A stretch of 9,278 bases of DNA, taken from the NCBI GenBank assembly GCA_964433975.1, contig CAYSSS010000061.1, positions 1 through 9,278 of the forward strand. Direction: 5' to 3'. The notes under the pieces are model-generated. The model worked only from the letters and a program-made list of their open reading frames with translations. It was not told the DNA's origin and ran no database searches. Source of the stretch: 2-01-FULL-45-10 sp964433975 (lineage in GTDB: Bacteria; Omnitrophota; Gorgyraeia; 2-01-FULL-45-10). How positions within the stretch are numbered: position 1 is the stretch's first letter; every line of letters starts with the position of its first letter. This document shows positions 1 through 6,648 of this stretch, piece by piece. A program made the position numbers and the translations under genes.

Positions 1-482
1 AGGTCAAAGCAGTTTCCTGGCTTTGCGTATGGGCGTTGGCATTTCTTCTCTGTATTATTTTTAATAATACAGACTTCTTTATTATAGATTGTCGCAACTA
101 ATGATGTCGTAGTTCCCAAGTCGATGCCAAGCACGGGAGGGTAAACATCGGATATGCCTAAAGTCCACGAACCACGCGGCACTCTTTCGCTCTTAGGCGA
201 AGCGGCTGTTTTGAATCCGAAACTGGGATTTTTAGAATCACTATTCTTACGCTGCTTGTCACCAGGTTCTGATTTACCAATAAAGAAGTCGTGAAAAAAT
301 AGAGATACTCTTTCTTTAAGCCGTTTAATGCCACTAGCGCCTTGTGCTTCTGCACATCTCTTTTCATTTTGCTCAGCGCTTGCTTGCTGGGTATGAAGAT
401 TGTCGTTCAAGGGAACATCACAATGCAAGCAAACCTTCCAGCTATCATCATAAGTTTCATTGCATTTCGGGCATTGTTTCAT
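1..482 (-). CDS. Zinc-ribbon Hsp70-like protein, N-terminal 160 residues (runs off the window)
   Basis: Reading from ATG 482-480 gives 160 codons without a stop to the window edge. Residues 4-21 form a zinc ribbon (CPKC at 4-7, CLHC at 18-21). A hydrophilic linker follows (about 25-112), then the Hsp70/actin-fold phosphate-1 motif GIDLGTTTS at 119-127 and the strand LVATIYNKEVCIIKNN. Family knowledge: GIDLGTT.S opens the ATPase domain of Hsp70s, normally within about 15 residues of the N-terminus, so about 110 residues have been added in front. The start sits 7 nt after the upstream stop, with GAGGG at 491-487 as ribosome site. The ribbon closely matches that of the J-like protein in this operon. 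After residue 144 the reading stops resembling Hsp70, while an adjacent frame has a better match (see findings), so a frameshift near the edge is possible. The substrate-binding part is not in the window. The call of zinc ribbon plus Hsp70 start is firm; function is inferred. Confidence 0.82.
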   Translation of the reverse strand, partial: MKQCPKCNETYDDSWKVCLHCDVPLNDNLHTQQASAEQNEKRCAEAQGASGIKRLKERVSLFFHDFFIGKSEPGDKQRKNSDSKNPSFGFKTAASPKSERVPRGSWTLGISDVYPPVLGIDLGTTTSLVATIYNKEVCIIKNNTEKKCQRPYAKPGNCFD

Positions 483-486
483 ACAA

Positions 487-491
487 CCCTC
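487..491 (-). promoter_or_regulatory. Ribosome binding site for the zinc-ribbon Hsp70
   Basis: GAGGG on the coding strand lies 4 nt before the ATG at 482-480 and overlaps the stop codon of the preceding gene. It decides the start of a gene that has no stop within the window. The ATG at 493-491 that overlaps the stop as ATGA meets a stop after four codons, so it is not the start. Confidence 0.5.
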
Positions 492-2676
492 ATTCGATCG
501 TATGGCCCGGGATACCGTTCGGGCATCGTGGTGTATCACCAACAAACGAAATTTTGTAAGGGACGCCCCTGCATTCTGGCCATTGCTTAAGGTAGTTTCC
601 AACTATATCTGAAATGCGAGGCATGGCCGTAGATGACGCCCCTGTATCAATAGCCCAAACTTGAATAGCTCCCTGGATTTGCTTAAGGTTTGCTATACAT
701 GCTTGCTTTTCGTTTTCGGCCAGCAAGCTCGCTACATTTCTTTTCAGACGATCTGCGATATAATTCTGTGGCCCTTCCACAGGGGTGTCATTAACATCGT
801 AATATTTTTCTTCTACAGCTTTTCCCAAATCATCATATTTGGCTCGATAAACTGAAAATCCTTCTTTATTATTTTTAGGCTCGTAATCGGCGCCATATAA
901 CTTGCTTTCAATAATGTTGCCTTTTCCATCGTACTTATATCTATACACTGCAATCCCAGACTTATCTTCTTTGAGATTATCATCAAGCCCGTAAAGGCTT
1001 TCTTCTATTTTGGAATTGTTTTCGTCATACTTATAACGCCTTATGGCGATGCCGTAAGCATCTGATATTAGCTGCTCAAACTTGTTCAGAATTTTTGATT
1101 CCACTATATTGTTATTTGTATCATACTTCTTATACAGAACGGCTACACCGGCTATATCTTCCTTTAGCTGCTGATCAGCCCCATAAGTCCTAAGTTCTAT
1201 CATATTTCTATTTGTATCATATTTCATTTCTCGAATCGCAATTCCTGTGACATCGCCTTTTAATTGCCTATTCGCGTCATACTGCGCATACCGAACAAGA
1301 TTACCAGCTTCATCATATTTAAATTCCTTTACAGCAACACCGCTTTTATCTTCTCTCAATACATCATTCACATTATATTGGCTTGTTTCTATAGCATTGC
1401 CTTTTTCGTCATATTTAAAACGCACTATGGCTATACCATCATTATTTTCTTTTAACTTATTGTTTGCTCCAAAAAAACTAACTTCTATCAGATCGCCTTT
1501 TGTGTCGCGTAATTGCTTATATATTGCAACTCCGCTAGCATCTTCTTTGAGCGTTCCTTTTACGCCATAACCACTCTTTTCAAGCGTGTTCCCGGCCTCA
1601 TCGTATTTGGACAGATAAACGGCAATACCGTCTTTATTTTCTACCGGTTTTTCGTCCGCATCATAATGGCTTGTTTTTATACAATCCCTTTTTTCATTAT
1701 ATTTGAAGCGGATTATTGCATATCCTTCTTTGTTGTTTCGCAGCTGTTCGTTTATACCATAGGTCCCAATCTCTATTAAATTATACAAGTCATCGTATTT
1801 CATACGCGTTATAGCCACGCCTGATAAATCGCTATCCTTCAGCTCGCCATCAGTTCCATGGCAACTAATTTCTAATGGTATCCCGTATTTATCATATTTA
1901 TGCCGGTAGATGGCAACGCCATATTTATCGTTGGCCGGCTTGTTGACTAGATTGTACATAGCAAGTTCTATAAGATTGCTATCATTATCGTAACGATATC
2001 TGGTTTCATATAATTCGTTTTGCTTGTTTTTTATCTGGACGAGACGTCCATCATAAGCAAGCGACTTGAGTAGTCTACCTTTTTTGTCAAGGGTAGCTTC
2101 GATCTGCGCAATATCAAGATAACCTCCAGTGATTGCACCAAACAGGCCATATCGTGTTGACACAATAACGTTCTCTTCCTTTTTAACTAAAGTATAATAA
2201 TGTCCCCCTCTTAGATCGGTAGCCGGTTTATTATTAATGTCTTTATTGATATGTTTTTTTCCGTTTTGGATATCTTCAACAACAATCTTTGCTACCATAG
2301 AATATGGCAAGGAATCATGAAGTTTTCCTACCCTGAATGTTTCAATTGTTTTAAGTTTTTTATTATTGTAAGTTAATTTATAGCAATTAATTTTTTTTGC
2401 AGCATCAGGCGTAAGCCGGTGGCGGCCCACAAAAGTATCGCCCCTCTGTTCTATAATTCTATAAAATCCCGACTGACTATTTCCGCGATTGGTGACGTAA
2501 AATACTAGCGACATAACGGCTATGGCAAGGGCTAGCGATAGAGTCACTCTAGCAAAAAGAGGCGACTTGACCTTGGCCTTCAGTTGCTTCATTGGCTGAA
2601 CTGACTGGTCAGCAGTTTTCTTTTTATCAACTTCTTGCTGGTCGTCATCATAGGATGGTTCTATATTATTATTCAT
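490..2676 (-). CDS. Membrane-anchored YD-type repeat protein with pseudopilin-like C-terminus
   Basis: 728 residues. A charged N-terminus rich in Lys/Asp (1-40) is followed by one transmembrane helix at about 41-61. Lysines just before the helix predict N-in, C-out topology, putting the bulk outside the cytoplasm. Residues about 65-222 match nothing I recognise. Residues about 224-637 are a degenerate first unit plus twelve repeats of 32 residues (one of 33), consensus G[VI]A[IV]-R-KYD--GN-IE---YG----LKED. Residues about 655-728 resemble the C-terminal half of type II secretion/pilus pseudopilins (GspG-like): ACIANLKQIQGA, W674, D690, WPEC at 699-702, C718 and IPGHT at 722-726. The prepilin leader and N-terminal pilin helix are absent. 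C702 and C718 could form a disulfide. The repeats recall RHS/YD repeats but are shorter and more regular. The start ATG at 2676-2674 lies 36 nt after the FHA gene, with only a weak purine-rich AGAAGAAAG as ribosome site. A surface or periplasmic scaffold or sensor is inference. Confidence 0.85.
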   Translation of the reverse strand: MNNNIEPSYDDDQQEVDKKKTADQSVQPMKQLKAKVKSPLFARVTLSLALAIAVMSLVFYVTNRGNSQSGFYRIIEQRGDTFVGRHRLTPDAAKKINCYKLTYNNKKLKTIETFRVGKLHDSLPYSMVAKIVVEDIQNGKKHINKDINNKPATDLRGGHYYTLVKKEENVIVSTRYGLFGAITGGYLDIAQIEATLDKKGRLLKSLAYDGRLVQIKNKQNELYETRYRYDNDSNLIELAMYNLVNKPANDKYGVAIYRHKYDKYGIPLEISCHGTDGELKDSDLSGVAITRMKYDDLYNLIEIGTYGINEQLRNNKEGYAIIRFKYNEKRDCIKTSHYDADEKPVENKDGIAVYLSKYDEAGNTLEKSGYGVKGTLKEDASGVAIYKQLRDTKGDLIEVSFFGANNKLKENNDGIAIVRFKYDEKGNAIETSQYNVNDVLREDKSGVAVKEFKYDEAGNLVRYAQYDANRQLKGDVTGIAIREMKYDTNRNMIELRTYGADQQLKEDIAGVAVLYKKYDTNNNIVESKILNKFEQLISDAYGIAIRRYKYDENNSKIEESLYGLDDNLKEDKSGIAVYRYKYDGKGNIIESKLYGADYEPKNNKEGFSVYRAKYDDLGKAVEEKYYDVNDTPVEGPQNYIADRLKRNVASLLAENEKQACIANLKQIQGAIQVWAIDTGASSTAMPRISDIVGNYLKQWPECRGVPYKISFVGDTPRCPNGIPGHTIE
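766..2007 (-). repeat. Tandem 96-bp coding repeat (about 13 units)
   Basis: Intragenic tandem repeat with a period of 96 bp (32 codons; one unit has 33), covering about residues 224-637 of the 728-residue protein. Anchor residues recur in nearly every unit: G[VI/YF]A[IV] at the unit start, KYD at positions 8-10, a polar G/N-N pair at 13-14, [IL]E at 16-17, YG or YD at 21-22 and K-[ED]D at the end. The units differ clearly in DNA sequence, so the array is old and held by selection on the protein rather than recently expanded. The first unit (224-252) lacks the GVA opening. Unit 5 has LRD in place of KYD. Unit 9 has lost the YG pair. Confidence 0.85.
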
Positions 2677-2712
2677 TTTTTTCTTTCTTCTTTTCTATTG
2701 CTACTTCGCGCC

Positions 2713-3069
2713 TTAATCTTCATACGAAATTTCATCATCCGGATTGGTCTTCCCGCCCTTCGGCAGGTCCTTTACCACAACCTCGAGCTCGGTGCTTCCC
2801 AGCGCTATTACATCATTATTATTAAGTTCAACAGTTCCTGTTATTTTTGTCCCATTGACGCTGGTTCCGTTTGTGCTCTCGAGATCGGTTACGTAACACT
2901 TATCTTTATCCCAATAAATGTTGGCGTGCCTACGGGAGCAATACTGGTCATACGCAATACGAATATTCGCTTCTTCACTTCGACCGATCAGTATCGGCGA
3001 ATCGGACTTTACCGCGTATTTGTGCCCTTCTAGGGGGCCAGATTTCACTAAAACGTAAAATGCTTTCAT
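2713..3069 (-). CDS. Stand-alone FHA-domain protein (phosphothreonine reader)
   Basis: 118 residues, almost entirely one forkhead-associated domain, which as a family binds phosphothreonine peptides. All core motifs are visible: GRS at 29-31, NIRI at 35-38, SRRHA at 45-49 and LESTNGT at 63-69 with VNG at 71-73. G29, R30, S45, H48, N67 and G68 are the residues usually needed for fold and phosphate contact, and all are present, so it should be active. The C-terminal 15 residues are acidic. I chose ATG 3069-3067 because it overlaps the kinase stop by one base (TAATG) and has AGGGG upstream. A longer reading from TTG at 3093 adds eight residues and overlaps the kinase by 25 nt, which is less likely. 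Lying directly after the kinase, it probably reads that kinase's products, perhaps on the Hsp70, the J-like protein or the kinase itself (inference). Confidence 0.93.
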   Translation of the reverse strand: MKAFYVLVKSGPLEGHKYAVKSDSPILIGRSEEANIRIAYDQYCSRRHANIYWDKDKCYVTDLESTNGTSVNGTKITGTVELNNNDVIALGSTELEVVVKDLPKGGKTNPDDEISYED

Positions 3070-4133
3070 TACATTATCATCCCCTTTTTCCAACTGCTCA
3101 ATATTTTCGAGTACCTTTCCTTTAATGCCTTCTGCTTATCTACAGGTTGTTCTGTAATAATACTCTCCAGTGATTTTATTGCTTCGGCAAGAGTGGTATA
3201 CTGCCGGCCCAGATTTAGCGCCTCGTGTATTTTGTCATCGAGATCACTATCTTGTCCGGATTGGTAAGAGTCTATAGCTTTTAACATTTCTCCTGCATCG
3301 CTGTATCGTTTTTTTAGATTGGGATCAAGGGCCTTTAATACAACACTATCTATTTTTCTATCCAGCGCAGTATTATATTTTGAAGGCGGGCTGGGTATCT
3401 GGTTTCGAGAGGCCTGGATTGCCATTCTTATTTCGCTTTTTATGGTTTGTTGATACCCACTCGGCATCTTAAATGGTGATACGCCGGTAAGCATCATATA
3501 AAGAATAATTCCCGCTGAAAACACATCGCTTGCCGGCGTCTGATAATTCCAAAAACCCTCTGGGGGCATATATGCTAATGTTCCTGCCGCAGCGATAACT
3601 CTCGTTACAGGGTCAACATGGTTTGCAAGGCCAAAATCAGAAACTTTCGCCATAACGTCATTACCGCTCATACTAAGCATGATATTTTGCGGCTTAACGT
3701 CCCTATGGACAACTGGCGGATTCATCTTGTGGGCCAACGCAAGGCCGCAACATATATCTTTCTGGATTTTAAAGGCCTGCTCTACGGGTAGGCGCACCTT
3801 CTGTTCGATGAAATGCGCCAATGTCCCGCCCCCTACGTATTCCATCGCAATATAGCAATAACGGCTGCCATTAAGCTCGAACGTATTGGCATCATACACA
3901 CGCACTACATTCTCATCGGTAAACTTTGACAACATGAAAGCTTCGGTAAATAAATCAGACTCTTGCTCAGGCGCTATGCTGCCCGGATGGAAAATTTTAA
4001 GCGCCTGGATCCCCAGGAACTTATGCCTGACTTTATAAACACCCCCAAACGCGCCTTCCCCCAAAAAATCTACTACTGTGTAGGTGTCGCGTATTTTTGT
4101 ATGCTTCGGTATTGGTTCTCTGCTAGCTACCAT
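3069..4133 (-). CDS. Soluble eukaryote-like Ser/Thr protein kinase
   Basis: 354 residues with a complete Hanks-type kinase domain at about 15-290. Visible motifs: Gly-rich loop GEGAFGGVY (25-33), catalytic Lys K46 in ALKIF, candidate helix-C Glu E64, hinge MEYVGGGTL (97-105), catalytic loop HRDVKPQN (143-150), DFG (166-168), and GT--YMPPE (184-192) in place of the APE motif. All catalytic residues are present, so it should phosphorylate Ser/Thr. Residues about 290-354 form a short helical tail. There is no transmembrane segment, PASTA or other sensor domain, unlike PknB-type receptors, so its input may come through partners such as the Hsp70 system. The start ATG overlaps the end of the Hsp70 gene by 7 nt and has no clear ribosome site, which suggests translational coupling to the Hsp70 or frameshifting (see findings). 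The FHA gene starts on its stop codon. Confidence 0.95.
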   Translation of the reverse strand: MVASREPIPKHTKIRDTYTVVDFLGEGAFGGVYKVRHKFLGIQALKIFHPGSIAPEQESDLFTEAFMLSKFTDENVVRVYDANTFELNGSRYCYIAMEYVGGGTLAHFIEQKVRLPVEQAFKIQKDICCGLALAHKMNPPVVHRDVKPQNIMLSMSGNDVMAKVSDFGLANHVDPVTRVIAAAGTLAYMPPEGFWNYQTPASDVFSAGIILYMMLTGVSPFKMPSGYQQTIKSEIRMAIQASRNQIPSPPSKYNTALDRKIDSVVLKALDPNLKKRYSDAGEMLKAIDSYQSGQDSDLDDKIHEALNLGRQYTTLAEAIKSLESIITEQPVDKQKALKERYSKILSSWKKGMIM

Positions 4134-6634
4134 GATTTTTTTAGCCCAGAGTCACTAGCTCGTTTTTTTATGTTATCCTGATCCTCTTTTCGCATCAGAT
4201 CCCATAATTGTGTAACTACGGTCTGAAGAGACGGCAGATCTTGGCGCTGCAATGCCATATTGCCTTCCCCAATCAGCTCTTGCGCCCGATTCTTATCAGT
4301 AAAGGCGGGGGGTTTATTCCTAATATCCTGGAACGATGAGATCCAGAAGCCATCTTGCCTAAAAAGCACGCTCCAATAGAGTTGGACGATTTCTTGATTA
4401 ATTCTCTCAAGCTTTTTCGTGTCCTTGTCTTCGATAACCTTATCCGCCTCTTTTTTCAAAGTGTTCAACATATCCTTATCATCATTATTTCCATAAGCAT
4501 TGATCGTTTTCTCACATGCCCGGAGCATGCTATTAAAATCCTCTAACTGTGCCGGCCATTCCGCAAGATGCTCAAGCGGATCGAGTAGGATTTGCAAGTC
4601 TTTGATCCGGCGATCGACTTTTTCAATGGCATCAGGATCGCCCCCGTATGCGGCCTTCAAATCGTTCTTTATTTCATCAATCTGATCCTGGGCCTTTGCG
4701 TCGCGGATCTTCTGCTGTAAGCCGCTATCACCCGTATTCTGTAAATTGTGTTTTATTTCGGCTAAACGCTCCTCTTCTTTCTTAATGTCTTTCGACATTT
4801 GCTCCGGCTCTGGTTTTGGAGCAATCTTGTGCTTCAATGTATTCTTAAATGTATGGTCAAGACATTCGATATACGCCTCCGCAGTGGGCGTCCTCGACTG
4901 GTCAACGCTTATCACTATATCTATTTTGGAGTCTTCGGGGACAGTCCGACGCACTTCATTGCCATTTATCTCCAGAGTTCCTATATGTCTGTTTCTTTTT
5001 GCAATACCGCTTTCCCCTTCCCACACATGTATCTTAATAACGTCATCGGTCGCACCCGGTTTGACCTCTCGTGCCGTATGATATGTAAATTGTTTACTTC
5101 TCGTGGGCAAGGAGGTTCCCTTTTGTACTATTTTATCAAATGATCCATCGATTAATTCAACACCGATGGACCGTATAAGCGGTGGCTCAGCTATTGAAAT
5201 ACCTTGCGTTATTGAAAATGCATCCGGCTCGCAGGGTATTTTATTGCCTGCATCATCTAAGAGTACTAGTTGAAAAGCATTAACTTTTCTCCCGAGTAGC
5301 GATACATTTGTAAAAAACGCTCTGTCTTTCACTAAAATCTTGCCACTTTGCCAATCACCTCCAACACGATTTATCTGAACCTGCATTCCGTGGGGTAAGG
5401 ATTCACCCGGCCTTGGTTCAATCTTTCCACCCACAAGGGTTTCGGTTTCCGTAGTCATAGGCGTGTATGAAAGCTTTACAAAAACTTTTGACGTATCTCT
5501 CTTATGCGGCTGGTCAGGCATTAATTGTGCGGCAGCAAATATGGCAGCCCCCTGAGCAACAACGGTGAGTGGGTCGATTTTATAATCTATCGGTATTTTA
5601 AATTTGTCTTTCAGCTTATGGCGTATATAAGGAGTCATGGTGGGCCCGCCAACCAATAAAAGCTGATTAATGTCAGCAGGTGATAACCCCTGATTCTTTA
5701 AAGCCTGGTCGAATAGATGGATAGTTTTATCAACATAATCTTCGATCAAATGTTCATAATCGCTTCTTTTTAATGGTATCGAGATGTCTATGGTTTTCCC
5801 ACTCCGGTCGCAGACCCGCGATCCGCCCGTGTAAATAACCATATCCACACTTTCCCGCTGAGATAACTCAATCTTTGCTTCCTCAGCAAACCTTTTCAAA
5901 ATTCCATTAAGTGACGCATATTCAAGGTTTCTTCCAAGTCCTGGTAAGTTATATTCTTTTTGCAGAGCCGGATAAACAATATTTTCTACTATCTTCCAGT
6001 CAAAATCTTTTCCGCCCAGATAATTATCGCCGCAATGATCGACAACGCTTAATCTGCCCTCTTTCGCAGCCATGATCGCGATGTCAAATGTTCCACCACC
6101 CAGATCATATACAACCCAATACCCTTTCGGCATCTTTTCAATAAAACCATACGCAATTGAAGCGGCGATTGGCTCTTGCAACAGCGGAGAATGTACAATG
6201 CCCGCCAATTTTGCAGCTCTTTGTGTGGCCTCACACTGAACGTCTTCAAAATTACACGGCACTGTGATCACAGCCGCGCCAATATCCTCCTCCTCGGACA
6301 ACCTTGACTTGGCTGTGAGCTTTAAATCCTTTAAGACCTCTGCCGATAACTCCTCGGGAGTCATCTTCTTACCACCTGCCTTAAAATGCTGAACCTGTTG
6401 TGTTCCCATATAACGTTTAAATTCTATTGACGTATTATCTGGATCATCGACATGGCGTTCATAGGCTTTACGCCCGACTATTATAGATCCTTTATCGTCA
6501 ACCCTGACCACAGATGGCGTAAATTCTTCATTTTTATAGTTCTTGAATACCCTAGCTTCGCCGCTTTGAATACACGCTATTTCCGAATTGGTCGTCCCCA
6601 GATCGATCCCGAAATCAATTGTCCTTCTTGCCAT
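4127..6634 (-). CDS. Hsp70 (DnaK-like) chaperone with extra beta domain and long helical tail
   Basis: 835 residues, about 200 longer than E. coli DnaK. The ATPase domain spans about 5-380: phosphate-1 motif FGIDLGTTNS (8-17), phosphate-2 motif DLGGGTFD (177-184), YLGGKDFD after it, and adenosine motif LLVGGPT (326-332). Residues about 385-487 are an inserted beta-rich segment absent from DnaK (SYTP at 389, W-SG and NAF motifs, ending IAEPPL). Canonical substrate-binding beta features resume at R488 (IGVEL, then P-R--Q-TYHTA and IHVWEGE). From about 610 the protein is predicted helical and coiled coil, carrying a WSVLFRQDGFW motif. It lacks the DnaK lid sequence and any EEVD-type end. The start has a strong AAGGAG 6 nt upstream. 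It follows the GrpE-like gene by 14 nt and overlaps the kinase by 7 nt. I avoid the symbol dnaK: this is a divergent paralogue, probably with a dedicated client, not the housekeeping protein. Confidence 0.95.
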   Translation of the reverse strand: MARRTIDFGIDLGTTNSEIACIQSGEARVFKNYKNEEFTPSVVRVDDKGSIIVGRKAYERHVDDPDNTSIEFKRYMGTQQVQHFKAGGKKMTPEELSAEVLKDLKLTAKSRLSEEEDIGAAVITVPCNFEDVQCEATQRAAKLAGIVHSPLLQEPIAASIAYGFIEKMPKGYWVVYDLGGGTFDIAIMAAKEGRLSVVDHCGDNYLGGKDFDWKIVENIVYPALQKEYNLPGLGRNLEYASLNGILKRFAEEAKIELSQRESVDMVIYTGGSRVCDRSGKTIDISIPLKRSDYEHLIEDYVDKTIHLFDQALKNQGLSPADINQLLLVGGPTMTPYIRHKLKDKFKIPIDYKIDPLTVVAQGAAIFAAAQLMPDQPHKRDTSKVFVKLSYTPMTTETETLVGGKIEPRPGESLPHGMQVQINRVGGDWQSGKILVKDRAFFTNVSLLGRKVNAFQLVLLDDAGNKIPCEPDAFSITQGISIAEPPLIRSIGVELIDGSFDKIVQKGTSLPTRSKQFTYHTAREVKPGATDDVIKIHVWEGESGIAKRNRHIGTLEINGNEVRRTVPEDSKIDIVISVDQSRTPTAEAYIECLDHTFKNTLKHKIAPKPEPEQMSKDIKKEEERLAEIKHNLQNTGDSGLQQKIRDAKAQDQIDEIKNDLKAAYGGDPDAIEKVDRRIKDLQILLDPLEHLAEWPAQLEDFNSMLRACEKTINAYGNNDDKDMLNTLKKEADKVIEDKDTKKLERINQEIVQLYWSVLFRQDGFWISSFQDIRNKPPAFTDKNRAQELIGEGNMALQRQDLPSLQTVVTQLWDLMRKEDQDNIKKRASDSGLKKSW
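4136..4142 (-). other. A7 run, possible -1 slippery heptamer at the Hsp70-kinase junction
   Basis: On the coding strand the end of the Hsp70 gene reads CTA AAA AAA TCA TGG TAG. The seven A residues have the phase A_AAA_AAA required for tandem -1 slippage, and the -1 frame is exactly the kinase frame (ATC ATG GTA GCT). A slip would therefore fuse the Hsp70 to the whole kinase. No strong downstream hairpin is obvious, and ATG coupling explains the overlap without frameshifting. Confidence 0.3.
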
Positions 6635-6640
6635 GGCATT

Positions 6641-6646
6641 CTCCTT
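6641..6646 (-). promoter_or_regulatory. Strong ribosome binding site of the Hsp70 gene
   Basis: AAGGAG on the coding strand, 6 nt before ATG 6634-6632. It is the best Shine-Dalgarno match in the operon, consistent with the chaperone being made in excess over the kinase, whose start has no such site. The earlier ATG inside GAGAATGCC is out of frame with the Hsp70. Confidence 0.65.
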
Positions 6647-6648
6647 TT

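Noticed and set aside
158..367. 69-residue minus-strand frame starting at an internal ATG
   Set aside because: It is out of frame with the zinc-ribbon Hsp70, which reads through the whole of 482-1 and carries clear motifs. The short frame has no recognisable domain.
1247..1779. Plus-strand open frames of 60-110 residues opposite the repeat protein
   Set aside because: They are mirror frames of the repeat array: they lack ribosome sites, overlap each other, and give low-complexity Phe/Ile/Ser-rich translations.
490..2676. RHS/polymorphic toxin
   Set aside because: The YD-like repeats suggested it, but the unit is a fixed 32 residues, the RHS core-closing motif is absent, and the C-terminus is pseudopilin-like rather than a toxin. 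No immunity gene follows.
2677..2712. Possible terminator between the FHA gene and the repeat protein
   Set aside because: The gap is a purine-rich tract on the coding strand without a stem-loop, and the next gene starts only 36 nt on.
3070..3093. Longer FHA protein from a TTG start at 3093
   Set aside because: It adds eight residues with no FHA homology and overlaps the kinase by 25 nt. The ATG at 3069 overlaps the stop by one base in a typical coupled arrangement.
4746..5143. Plus-strand open frames opposite the Hsp70 substrate-binding region
   Set aside because: They are antisense to a well-supported Hsp70 and mutually overlapping, with no motifs or ribosome sites.
6049..6249. 66-residue minus-strand frame inside the Hsp70
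   Set aside because: It is an alternate frame within the ATPase domain, between the conserved phosphate motifs, with no features of its own.
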